Assembly: GCA_016794345.1 (NCBI GenBank)
Contig: JAEUKE010000076.1
Span: 21,564 to 85,563, forward strand
Direction of reading: 5' to 3'
Source of the DNA: Myxococcales bacterium
GTDB lineage: Bacteria > Myxococcota_A > Polyangia > Polyangiales > Polyangiaceae
Length of the DNA stretch: 64,000 bases
A model generated the notes under the pieces. The model was given only the letters and a program-made list of their open reading frames with translations. It did not search any database and had not been told where the DNA came from. Of the stretch, positions 8,944-17,800 are shown piece by piece. Each line of letters opens with the position of its first letter. The first letter of the stretch is position 1. The position numbers and the translations under genes are program-made.

Positions 8944-9735
8944 GTGCGAGCCTGCTCCTTCCTCCTCTTCGCGTGTTTCCTCTCGGTCGGCTGTGACAGC
9001 CAGGTCGTCGACGACGGCGAAGGCGGAAGCGGCGGTGAAGGCGGCCAGGGCGGTGGTTGTCCCGCGGAGGCGCCCGACGCTGGTGCGTCGTGTGACCTCG
9101 CGGACATGACCGAGTGCCGATACAAGAACAATGACAGCTGTGTCGTCACGTATCGCTGCGAGCCCGTCTTCCCGGAGGAGGGAGCGCCGAGCGAGTGGGT
9201 CGATCTCGGCCAGATCGATCCGAGCTGCGGCTGCGTCTCGGAGATGTGCGCGGCCGGTGACGACGCGGTCGCCGTCTGCCCCGCAGGCTTCACCTGCTAC
9301 GAGGTCTTCGGGTGCGACGCGCCGACGCTCTGCGCCGCCTCCGGCAGCATCCTGGGAGCCAAACACGACGGCGACTGCACCACCGCGAACGAGTTCGCGT
9401 CCGCCTGCGAGGCAGCTGGCGGCGTGCTCGGCGACAACTGCCAGGACGCGGGTTGCGGCGGGCCGGGCTACTTCGCGACCTGCTTCGAGCCTCCGCCGCA
9501 GCCGACCGCCTCCGAGTTCTCCTGCGGCGGCCTCTTCAACTGCGACGTGGGCGAGCTCTGCCACCTGGTGAACCCGATCGCCGACGGCTGCTTCGTACAC
9601 ACCTGCGAGCCGCCTCCGAGCGCCTGCGCCCAGGACGTCTCGTGCGCCTGCCTCGAGACGAGCTGGGGTGACTCCTTCCTGGGCTGCGAAGAAGACGCGA
9701 CGGGCAACCCGACCGTCTCGACGTCCCCGTTCTGA
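8944..9735 (+). CDS. Cys-rich lipoprotein, function unknown
   Basis: About 263 residues if GTG 8944 is the start. That codon opens a lipoprotein signal peptide (VRACSFLLFACFLSVGC). The ORF is open to a GTG at 8854, which would add 30 residues with no signal character before the hydrophobic core. After the Cys there is a Gly/Glu tether and then a globular part with about 35 Cys, many in CxxC-like pairs. No catalytic motif seen. It lies about 120 bp behind another Cys-rich lipoprotein and converges with polX, 7 bp apart. Confidence 0.75.
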   Translation: MRACSFLLFACFLSVGCDSQVVDDGEGGSGGEGGQGGGCPAEAPDAGASCDLADMTECRYKNNDSCVVTYRCEPVFPEEGAPSEWVDLGQIDPSCGCVSEMCAAGDDAVAVCPAGFTCYEVFGCDAPTLCAASGSILGAKHDGDCTTANEFASACEAAGGVLGDNCQDAGCGGPGYFATCFEPPPQPTASEFSCGGLFNCDVGELCHLVNPIADGCFVHTCEPPPSACAQDVSCACLETSWGDSFLGCEEDATGNPTVSTSPF

Positions 9736-9742
9736 AGTTGCC

Positions 9743-11482
9743 TCAGCCTCGCGCGGCGGCCCACGCGAGCATCTGCTCGCGCGGCCAAGCGTTGACCACA
9801 CGCGCCTCGGGGAGCCACGCCTTGCTCGCGTGAAGGGCGGCGAACTCGACGCGCCGGAGCTCGCGTGAATGGTGCGCGTCGCTGGTGAGGACGAAGTTCA
9901 CCTTCCGCCCCCGCGCGGCGCGCATCACGTCGAGGCTCACGTCGAGGCGAGGCAGGCCCCCGTTCACCTCGAGCGCCGTGTCGGTGCGCTCGGCCGCGTC
10001 GAGGATGGCCCCGATATCGAGGTCCACCCCGGGGCGTCCGCCCAACATGCGCGCGGAGAGGTGGCCGATCATGCGCACGCAAGGGTCTTCCATGGCGCGG
10101 ATCACGCGGCGCGTCTGGGCGGCGCGGTCGAGATCGAAGTGGTCGTGGATGGACGCGAGGCAGAAGTCGAGCTCGCGGCGGAAGGCGTCGTCGTAGTCGA
10201 GCTCACCTTCGGCCCCGATGTTGAGCTCGATGCCGTGCAGGATCTTCATCGACGGTCCGATGGATTCCTGAAGCGCGGCGATCTGCGCGCGCTGCTCGAG
10301 GAGGGCGTCGCGTGAGACGCCGTTCATGCTCAGCTTCTCGGCGTGCTCGGTGATCGCGACGGCGGCGTAGCCACGCTCCTTCGCCGCGGCGACCACCTCC
10401 TCCAGGTCCGAGCGGCCGTCCCCCGAGACCGAGGTGTGGACGTGGAAGTCGCCCCGGAGCGCGGCGCCGTCGATGACGCGCGGAAGCTCGCCGCGCTCGG
10501 CGAGATCGATCTCACCCATGTCCTCGCGCAGCACCGGGTGGATGAAGGGCAGGCCCAGCGCGGCGTAGATCTCCTCCTCCGTCTCGGAGGCGACGACCTT
10601 TCCGCCGTCGATCTCGGAGAGCGCGTATTCGTTCAGCGTGAGCTTTCTCTCGAGCGCGCGCTGGCGCATCTTGATGTTGTGGCCCTTGCTGCCGGTGAAA
10701 TACATCAGCGCGGCGCCGATCTGGTGCGGGGCCACGACGCGCACGTCCACCTGCAAGCCGCGTCGCGTGACGAAGCTCGATTTGCCCGCGCCCTGCGCGA
10801 GGATGCGATCCACCACGGGCAACGCGAGCACCGTCTCCATCACCGGCGCGCCCTCGTCGGCCGCGGCGACGATGTCGAGATCGCCCACGGTCTCGCTGAA
10901 GCGGCGGAGGCTGCCGCAGTACGCAGCCACGTGGACGCCCTTCACGGCGGCGAGCTCCGCGACGAGCCGTTCGGCGAGCGGGAGCGCGACCGCGATGGGC
11001 GTGCGCTTCTCGCCGCCGGCGGCCGCCATTCGCTCCAGGCTCTTCTCCAGCTTCTCCTCCGACGTCTTGCCGAAGCCCTTCAGCTCGCGGATCCGATGCT
11101 CGGCGATCACGCGCCGCAGATCGTCGATGCTCTGGACGCCGAGCTCCGTCCGGAGGCGCCGGATCGCCTTCGGGCCGAGGCCCGGGATGCGCATCAGATC
11201 GACGATGCCTTGGGGGTGCTTCGCGCGCAGGTCCTCGAGCTTCTGCACCCGCCCGCCGTCGAAGAGCTCGCGGAGCTTGCCGGCCGTGCTCTTGCCGATG
11301 CCGTCGATCTTCTGCAGCTCGGCCGCGCTCAGCTTGGAGATGTCCCCAGCGAAGCCCTCCACCGCGTGTTTGGCGCTCTCGTAAGCGCGCACGCGGAAGG
11401 CCTGCGGATCGCCTTCGTCCAGGATCGTGAGGTCGCGCAGCTCCTCGAGCAGCTCGATCGCGTCGCGTTTCGGGTCCGGCAC
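9743..11482 (-). CDS. polX: DNA polymerase X with PHP domain
   Basis: 579 residues, matching bacterial PolX (about 575). N-terminal helix-hairpin-helix motifs (IDGIGKSTAGKLRELF, IPGLGPKAIRRLRTEL) bind DNA. The palm has YCGSLRRFSETVGDLDIV with the metal-binding DLD. The C-terminal PHP domain, about residues 340-575, starts DFHVHTSVSGDG and ends with LTSDAHH, and would supply 3'-5' exonuclease or phosphoesterase activity. Role: gap-filling repair synthesis. Start GTG 11482 (VPDPKRDA) is preferred over the far ATG at 11587 because that stretch is unlike PolX and overlaps the divergent gene. TAAGCT lies 7 nt upstream. Divergent from a LigD-type primase 44 bp away, which fits an end-joining repair role. 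Confidence 0.95.
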   Translation of the reverse strand: MPDPKRDAIELLEELRDLTILDEGDPQAFRVRAYESAKHAVEGFAGDISKLSAAELQKIDGIGKSTAGKLRELFDGGRVQKLEDLRAKHPQGIVDLMRIPGLGPKAIRRLRTELGVQSIDDLRRVIAEHRIRELKGFGKTSEEKLEKSLERMAAAGGEKRTPIAVALPLAERLVAELAAVKGVHVAAYCGSLRRFSETVGDLDIVAAADEGAPVMETVLALPVVDRILAQGAGKSSFVTRRGLQVDVRVVAPHQIGAALMYFTGSKGHNIKMRQRALERKLTLNEYALSEIDGGKVVASETEEEIYAALGLPFIHPVLREDMGEIDLAERGELPRVIDGAALRGDFHVHTSVSGDGRSDLEEVVAAAKERGYAAVAITEHAEKLSMNGVSRDALLEQRAQIAALQESIGPSMKILHGIELNIGAEGELDYDDAFRRELDFCLASIHDHFDLDRAAQTRRVIRAMEDPCVRMIGHLSARMLGGRPGVDLDIGAILDAAERTDTALEVNGGLPRLDVSLDVMRAARGRKVNFVLTSDAHHSRELRRVEFAALHASKAWLPEARVVNAWPREQMLAWAAARG

Positions 11483-11489
11483 GCGCGAG

Positions 11490-11495
11490 AGCTTA
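11490..11495 (-). promoter_or_regulatory. candidate -10 hexamer TAAGCT for polX
   Basis: 7 nt before polX GTG 11482. Paired with TACCCT at 11514-11519 in a 44-bp divergent promoter in which both genes would be leaderless. Confidence 0.5.
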
Positions 11496-11513
11496 GCAGG
11501 GCCGCGGATCGAG

Positions 11514-11519
11514 TACCCT
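11514..11519 (+). promoter_or_regulatory. candidate -10 hexamer TACCCT for the LigD-type primase
   Basis: 7 nt before GTG 11527. Mirror image of the polX arrangement across the same 44-bp gap. Confidence 0.5.
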
Positions 11520-11526
11520 TCGACGC

Positions 11527-12846
11527 GTGGCGAAGGACGAGCCGCCCGAGATCCTCGACGTCGGTGGACGCAGCGTGCGGGTGACACACCCGAGCAAGCT
11601 CTATTTCCCCAAGGCGGGGATCACGAAGCTCGAGCTCGTGCGGTATTACCTGGAGGTCTCGGACGGCGCGCTCCGCGGGATACGCGACCGGCCCATCGTG
11701 CTGAAGCGCTACGTCGAGGGCGCGGAGGGCGAGGCCTTCTACCAGAAGCGCGCGCCGGCCAATCGTCCGGATTGGCTGCGGACGGTCACGCTGCGGTTCC
11801 CTTCGGGGCGCACCGCCGAGGAGATCGTGGTGGACGACGCCGCGGGGCTCGCCTGGATCGCGAACCTCGGCTGCATCGATCTCCACCCGCACGCGATCCG
11901 CTCCGGCGATCTCGATCATCCCGACGAGCTCCGGGTAGATCTCGACCCGGGGCCGGGCGTGCCCTGGGCGGACGTGCGCGCGGTCGCGCTCGAGGTGAAG
12001 GCCGAGCTCGAGTCGCGCGGCCTCGTCGGATGGCCCAAGACGAGCGGCTCGCGCGGCATGCACATCAACGTGCGCATCCAGCCGAGGTGGTCGTTCTCCG
12101 AGGTGAGGCGGGCCGCGATCGCGCTCTCGCGCGCGGTGGAGCGGCGGGCGCCGTCGATCGCGACGAGCAAGTGGTGGAAGGAGGAGCGCCACGGCGTCTT
12201 CCTCGACTACAACCAGAACGCAAAGGACCGCACGACCTCGTCGGCCTATTCGGTTCGGCCGCTACCCGACGCGCGCGTCTCGGCGCCGCTGCGCTGGGAC
12301 GAGGTGGCCGACTGCGACCCGGCGGACTTCACGATCGCGACCGTGCCGGCGCGCTTTCGGTCGATCGGCGATCCACACGCGCCGATCGACGACGTCGCGT
12401 TTTCGCTCGAGTCGTTGCTGGAGCAGGCGGATCGGGACGAGGCCGAGGGGCTCGCCGACGCGCCGTGGCCGCCGCACTACGAGAAGCAGGCGGGGGAGGC
12501 GCCGCGCGTCGCCCCCTCGCGGAAGAAGACCGAGGTGACGCCCGCGGCGGCGGCGCCCGCGGCGGCGACGGGGCGGCGGAGGCCGACCATGCCGCTCCTC
12601 GTCATCGCGCGGGCGCGAAAGAAGGAGGACGCCCTGGCCGGCCTCGAGCGCTGGAAAGCGAAGCACCCGGAGGCCGCCCTGCACCTCGCGGAGGCCGATG
12701 TCCTGGTGGACACGATGCGCGGCCGCTCGAGCACGTGGACACGCATCCGCGTGAACCTGCGCAACGTCCCCGAGGACAAGCGGCCGTCGCAGGAGACGCC
12801 CGATCCCGACGACGACCTCAACTTCTGGGGCCCCCCCCAAGGCTGA
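11527..12846 (+). CDS. ligD: LigD-type primase-polymerase domain protein
   Basis: 439 residues. Residues about 10-290 match the polymerase/primase (AEP-type) domain of bacterial LigD: HPSKLYFPKAGITKLEL, the catalytic acid pair in VDLDPGPGVPW, and TSGSRGMHINV. In bacterial non-homologous end joining this activity fills or extends ends before ligation. Here it is a stand-alone gene; the ligase module is a separate gene at 19626-20714 and no Ku gene is in the window. A Pro/Ala-rich linker (about 335-355) leads to a C-terminal tail of about 80 residues with no recognised domain. Start is GTG 11527; divergent from polX. Confidence 0.92.
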   Translation: MAKDEPPEILDVGGRSVRVTHPSKLYFPKAGITKLELVRYYLEVSDGALRGIRDRPIVLKRYVEGAEGEAFYQKRAPANRPDWLRTVTLRFPSGRTAEEIVVDDAAGLAWIANLGCIDLHPHAIRSGDLDHPDELRVDLDPGPGVPWADVRAVALEVKAELESRGLVGWPKTSGSRGMHINVRIQPRWSFSEVRRAAIALSRAVERRAPSIATSKWWKEERHGVFLDYNQNAKDRTTSSAYSVRPLPDARVSAPLRWDEVADCDPADFTIATVPARFRSIGDPHAPIDDVAFSLESLLEQADRDEAEGLADAPWPPHYEKQAGEAPRVAPSRKKTEVTPAAAAPAAATGRRRPTMPLLVIARARKKEDALAGLERWKAKHPEAALHLAEADVLVDTMRGRSSTWTRIRVNLRNVPEDKRPSQETPDPDDDLNFWGPPQG

Positions 12847-12859
12847 CGCCTCTGTCAGA

Positions 12860-13918
12860 TCAGTTGGCTGCGCACTCGCCTTCGCTGGCGACCGCGACGC
12901 CGGCGCCGTTCGCGAAACAGGTGTTGCCGTAGGTGATGCCGTCGCACCCGCAGACGGGCGCGTAGTACTCGGGGCAAGCCTCGGGGATCGGCTCGCACGA
13001 TCCGAGGGCGTCCGCTCCGCCGCAGATGTCCTCCAGGGTGTAGTTGCAGAACTGCCCTTCTTCGCAGGGCAGCCCCGCGAAGCCGCCGCACGCCTGGCCG
13101 GAGCAGGCGCCCTCGTGGGCGATGCTCATGCTCGCGGCGCGTGCCAAGCAGGCGTTTGCGTACGTGACGCCGTCGCAACCGCAGACGGGCGCGTAGTTCT
13201 CCTGGCAGTTCTCCGGGATCGGCAGGCAGGTCCCGAGCTGGTCCGCGATGCCACACTGCTCCTCGTAGCTGCAGAAGAACCCGGCCTCACACGGCGTGCC
13301 GGCGATCCCGCCGCAGGCCTCGCCGCACGCGCCGTCATGGAGGACACTGACGCCGGCGCCGTTTGCGTGGCACGTGTTGCTGTACGTCTGGCCGTCGCAG
13401 CCGCAGACCGGAGCCCACTCCTCGGTGCAGACCTCGGGCGTCGGCTTGCAGACTCCCTGCTGATCGGCCGCGCCGCAGAGGTCGCCCGGCGCGTAGTCGC
13501 AGAAGTACCCGGGCTCACACGTCTCACCCGTGAAGCCCCCGCAGGTGGACGGCAGGTCGACGCAGCCGCAGCCGCAGTCGAGGCTGTTGAACATGACCTG
13601 GTTCTCGCTGCAGAACGCGATCTCCTGCGAGCACGTGATGTCTCCGGCGAACGCGCGGTAGTGCACGTCTGCGGCCGTCGGGTCGGGGCACTCGGGCGAG
13701 ACGGGGCAGTCGTTGCCGTCGAAGATCGGGCAGAAGTCGTCGCACGTGTCGTCGCCGTACCAGCCCTCGAGCGCGCAGATGTCGTTGCCGTCGCCGTCGA
13801 CGCCGCCGAGGGCGCGCGCCTGGTCTTTGGTGAAGCCGCTCTCCCCGCTCGTCTGGCAAGCGATGGCGGCGAAGGACAGGAGCGGGAGGAGGGCGAAGGG
13901 TTGAATTCGAAGCGACAT
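12860..13918 (-). CDS. lipoprotein with three Kazal-type inhibitor domains
   Basis: 352 residues; lipobox Cys21. Three Kazal-like serine-protease-inhibitor domains lie at about 164-198, 238-272 and 315-349, each with the APVCGCDGxTYxN core. Each is preceded by a second Cys-rich module (CGGxxGxxCExGxFCxY...CGxADxxGxC), so the C-terminal 225 residues are three copies of a 75-residue composite unit. The N-terminal part contains another Cys cluster. Expected role: protection from host, prey or self serine proteases at the cell surface (inference). The start has a clear AAGGAG Shine-Dalgarno, unlike most genes here. Convergent with ligD. Confidence 0.93.
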   Translation of the reverse strand: MSLRIQPFALLPLLSFAAIACQTSGESGFTKDQARALGGVDGDGNDICALEGWYGDDTCDDFCPIFDGNDCPVSPECPDPTAADVHYRAFAGDITCSQEIAFCSENQVMFNSLDCGCGCVDLPSTCGGFTGETCEPGYFCDYAPGDLCGAADQQGVCKPTPEVCTEEWAPVCGCDGQTYSNTCHANGAGVSVLHDGACGEACGGIAGTPCEAGFFCSYEEQCGIADQLGTCLPIPENCQENYAPVCGCDGVTYANACLARAASMSIAHEGACSGQACGGFAGLPCEEGQFCNYTLEDICGGADALGSCEPIPEACPEYYAPVCGCDGITYGNTCFANGAGVAVASEGECAAN

Positions 13919-13955
13919 GGCGGATCTCCTTGGAAGCTGAGGCGTGCAGAGCCAG

Positions 13956-13972
13956 GCGAGCTTTCGGCTCGC
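13956..13972. repeat. short inverted repeat GCGAGC-TTTCG-GCTCGC
   Basis: Perfect 6-bp arms around a 5-nt loop, in the 129-bp gap between two minus-strand genes. May act with the larger hairpin at 14003-14045 to end the upstream transcript. Confidence 0.5.
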
Positions 13973-14002
13973 TCGAAGCGGGTTCCTGTAGGTCCCTCCC
14001 CG

Positions 14003-14045
14003 CTTCTCCCCCCTCCGCGGAGCGAAGGGGGGACAGGGGGGAGAG
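14003..14045. repeat. GC-rich REP-like hairpin, copy 1
   Basis: CCCCCCT (14008-14014) pairs with AGGGGGG (14026-14032), with CCGCGG in the loop and a further G-run after it. It directly follows the stop of the minus-strand gene at 14048 and resembles the elements at 42971, 43066 and 58231. Likely terminator. Confidence 0.55.
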
Positions 14046-14047
14046 GG

Positions 14048-14746
14048 TTAGCGGGTGATGGTGATCGCGCGGCGCCCGGCGGTGGGCGCGACGATCTCGA
14101 AGAAGATGACGTCTTCGTCTTCCTGCGTCGTGGTGACGGCGCGGACCGTGACGGTCGTGGCCTCGCCGGCGCCGAGCGCGATCGGCGCGGTCGGCGAGAA
14201 CGTGAAGCCGGCGAGCCCGCGCCGCAGCCGCGGGGCCGCGATGGTCAGCGCTTCGGCGCAGCCGTTCGTGACGACGATGGAGCGGGCGTCGCCCTGTCCG
14301 TCGAGCTCCAGCCAGAGCGCCGGCTCGATGGTGAGGCACGCGAAGTCGACGGGCGACGAGACCAGGTTGCCGGACGCGTCGAGGAGCAGGTCGACCGGCT
14401 GCGAGCGCGCGTCTTGCGTCTTGGCTTGCAGCCGGAGCTCCTCCGAGAGCGCGCCGTTGACCACGATCTCGAAGCTGCCGTCCGGCTGAACCGGGGCGAC
14501 GCTCGGCGCGTCGTCACGATCGAGGTTTGTGACGACGACGGAGCCCTCCGCCGGATCGACGGCGCCCGGGGCGCCCACGATCGTGATGCTCTCGAGCAGG
14601 CTCTCGGGCGTGAGGCCGACGCTGACAAGGCCGCCGTCGAGCTCGGGGGAGTCCACCGGAGGGCTCGGCTGCGGGCTGACCACACACCCCGCGATCGCCA
14701 TCGCGGCGAACGGGAGGAGGGATCGGAGGAGAACATCTCGAAGCAC
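14048..14746 (-). CDS. hypothetical lipoprotein
   Basis: About 232 residues from GTG 14746, which opens a compact lipoprotein signal (VLRDVLLRSLLPF then AIAGC). An upstream GTG at 14785 would add 13 residues and has GGAGG only 2 nt away, too close to be convincing. The mature part looks beta-rich, with two Ig-like segments (ITIVGAPGAVDP, then IVVTNGCAEALTI) and a repeated VTVRAVTTT-type strand pattern. No enzyme motif. Divergent from the large kinase-sigma54 regulator; the intervening DNA holds a nested palindrome. Confidence 0.75.
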   Translation of the reverse strand: MLRDVLLRSLLPFAAMAIAGCVVSPQPSPPVDSPELDGGLVSVGLTPESLLESITIVGAPGAVDPAEGSVVVTNLDRDDAPSVAPVQPDGSFEIVVNGALSEELRLQAKTQDARSQPVDLLLDASGNLVSSPVDFACLTIEPALWLELDGQGDARSIVVTNGCAEALTIAAPRLRRGLAGFTFSPTAPIALGAGEATTVTVRAVTTTQEDEDVIFFEIVAPTAGRRAITITR

Positions 14747-14814
14747 GGTCAGGGACTTTGCAACGATGGTGCCATGCTCCCACACCCTCCGGAGACGCGA
14801 AATCGTGCTGGTGA

Positions 14815-14862
14815 ATGTCTCATCTATTGTCTCGACTGGGCCAATGAGACATCTTGTGAGAC
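14815..14862. promoter_or_regulatory. nested dyad of four GTCTC/GAGAC half-sites
   Basis: GTCTC at 14817-14821 and 14829-14833 and GAGAC at 14846-14850 and 14858-14862 are all symmetric about 14839.5. The outer-left and inner-right copies also form a perfect 9-bp inverted repeat (ATGTCTCAT 14815-14823, ATGAGACAT 14844-14852). The array ends 3 bp before the GTG of the regulator at 14866 and sits in the shared divergent promoter. Looks like an operator for a dimeric or tetrameric DNA-binding protein, possibly autoregulatory. Confidence 0.55.
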
Positions 14863-14865
14863 GTC

Positions 14866-17800
14866 GTGGAGACTGGGCTGCTCGTCGCCGACCGGTATCG
14901 CGTCGTCCGGTCGCTGGGCTCCGGAGGCCTCGCCACCGCCTTCCTCGTCCACGACGAGGCGCTCGACATCGAGGTCGCGCTCAAGCTCCTCCACCCCGGC
15001 GTCGATCCGCGCCCCCTGATGCAGGAGCTCGAGACGCTCGTCGGGCTCGTCCACCCGTCGCTCGTTCGCGTGCACGACTTCGGGGTCGCGACCGTGGCGG
15101 GCGCACCGCGCCCGTTCCTGACGATGGACGCAGTCCTCGGCGCCACGCTCGACGAGCACGCTCGCGGCCGCACGTTCGCGGACCTCCTGCCTTGCCTCGT
15201 CGACGTGTGCTCCGCGCTCCTGGCGTTGCACGCGGCCGCCAGCTGCCACGGCGACGTAAAGCCTGACAATATCGTCATCGATTCGCGCGGCCGCGCGACG
15301 CTCCTCGATCTGTCGTGCGCGCGCCGCGTCGGTGAGCCGGGGGGAGCCGAGATCGCGGGCACGCCGGGGTACATGGCGCCCGAGGTGCTCCGGGGCGCGG
15401 AGGCCTCGCCGCTCCAGGACGTGTTCGGGCTGGGCTGCACCCTCCGCGCGATCGCCCCGGCGCTCGCCGAGCCCCTCCCGCCGGAGATCGCCGCCCTCCT
15501 CGGGCGCCTCACCCACGAGGACCCGACCCGGCGGCCGGCGAGCATGGCCGAGGTGCTCGAGCACCTCGGCGCCCGGCCGGGAAGCGACGCGGCTCTGCTG
15601 CGGCAGCCCCGCCGGCTGATCGGCCGCGGCGCGGAGCTCGCGGCGATGCTCGCGCTGGTGAGCGCCCTCGAGGCAGGAGAGCCCGCCGCGCGCGCTCTCC
15701 TCGTCGAAGGCCAGGCCGGCGTCGGGACGAGCCGCCTCTTGCGCGAGCTGAAGTGGCAGGCGCAGCCGAAGGTGCGTGTGGTCGAGGCCTTCGCTCACGC
15801 GCCGAGGCCTATGCACGCGCTCTTCGCGCGGGCCGTGGGCGCAGATTTGCCGAGCGAACCGGCGCTTGCGGCCGTGGCCACCGCCGACAAGCTGCGCGCG
15901 CGTGGCGAGCCGACACTGCTCCTCGTCGACGACGCGGACGCGCTCGACGATCCGGATCGAGAGGCGCTCCGCGCGCTCTTGCGCCTCGTGGGGCCCGCCG
16001 AGCCGTGGGGCGTGATCGCCGCCCATCGCGGGGCGGAGCCGCTCGCGACGGGGTCGGCGGCCACCTCGATCCGCCTCGAGCCTCTCGGGGAGTCCGACGT
16101 GGAGGCGTGGCTCGCGGACGTGGGCGCAGCCAGGAGCGCGCGGGAGATCTTCCTCACGACAGGTGGCTTCCCCGCCGACATCGCGGCGCGCCTCGCCGGC
16201 GACGAGCGCTTCGTCGATGACGGTTCTGTCGTGAATACTCGGCTCGTCGCGGCGCTCGATCCCGAGCTCGGCCGCGCGCTCGCTCTCCTCGTGGCCATGG
16301 GGCCGCTCGCGACGGAGCGCGATCTCGCCTCTGCCCGCGTGTCGCCGGAGCAGCTCGGCGCGCTGCAGCGGCTCCGGCTGGCCGCGCGCCGCGTCGGAGG
16401 TTGGGCGCTCGGTCGCCCCGCGATGCGGGAGCGCCTCTCGGGATTGGTCGACGTCCGCGCCGCACACGAGGCCCTCGCGGACGCACGCCTGGAGAGTCTG
16501 CGCCAAACCGAAGGCGCCGCGCGCGCGCACCTCGCAGCCGCGGCCGTCCGCCACCTGGCGCTCGCCTCGCGCACGGACGAGGCACTCGCGCTCGTGCGAG
16601 CGAGCCGCGACGAGATCGAGAGATCACCCGGCCTCTGGCGCTCCGCGCTCCAGCCGCTCGGACAGGGGCTCGGTCCGGCGCTCGCGCTCGACCTCGCCGA
16701 GGCGCTCCTCGCCGCGGGCGACGCGCCGCGGGCGCGAGACGTCGCTGCGCAGGCCGCCCTTGCCGCGACCACCCGAGAGGAGCGGCTCCGCGCCGCGCAG
16801 CTCTCGGCGCAGGCCTCGCTCGACGCCGACGACGCGCAGGGCGTGCTCGCGGCGACCGCGCGCGCGGCGGCCTTCGAGCCGAGCGACCAGCAGCGCGGCG
16901 TGCTCGCCGACCTCGAGGCGCGTGCCCGGATCCGGCTCGGTGACCACGCCGCCGCGCGCGCGCTCGCGGAGCCCGCCCTCGCAGGCGCGCGCGATCCCGG
17001 CGTCCTCGCGAGCCTGCACGAGGACGTGGGCGTCGCCGCGTCGTACACGGGCGACCACGCGGTCGCGCGGGTGCACCTCGCCATGGCGGCCGGGCTCCAA
17101 CGCGATCTGGTCGCGCCCAAGCGCCTCGTGCGCGCGCTCTCGTATCAGGCCATCGACGCCTACCGCTCGGGCGATCTCGAGGCGGCGCTCGCAGGGTACA
17201 AACAAGCGCTCGCGGTGGCGGAGGAGCACGGGCTCGGCGCGCAGATCGCCCGCGCCAGCCTGAACCTGGGGACGGCCTCCCACGCCCGCGGGCGGCTCGG
17301 CGACGCACACGCGGCCTACGAACGCGGCCTTCGCCTGGCCACGGCGCTCGGGCAGGTGGATCTCGCGGTGGTGCTCGAGTTCAACCTGGCCAAGCTCTAC
17401 GCGGACGTCGGCGCCTTCGAGCGCGCGCGTATCCGCGCCGAGTCCGCCCGCGGTCTCGCGGAGGAGCGCGCGATGGAGTTCTTCGTCGCCGCGGCCGCGA
17501 GCGTCGTGGGCGATTGCCTCGTGGCGGCGCGTGATTTCGCCGGAGCGACAGGGTGTTTCCAGGAGGCGCGCGCGAAGTTCGAGGCGCTCGGCGCCCACCG
17601 CGAGGCGTTGGAGGAAGAGATCGAGCTCGCGCGGACAGAGCTGGCGTCGGGGGCGGCCGACGCGGCGGCCCGGCGCGTGGTGCGGGCCTCGAAGGACGAG
17701 ACCCTTCAGAGCGCTCCCGATCTCGACTCGCGCGCCGCCACGCTCTCGGCGCGCATCGCCTTGCACGCGGGCGAAGGTGCGCGCGCCGTGGCCGACGCGC

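Noticed and set aside
14786..14865. sigma54 -24/-12 promoter before the large sigma54 activator
   Set aside because: No TGGC-N-TTGC-type pair at the right spacing; the same search was negative before 53084 and 54510.
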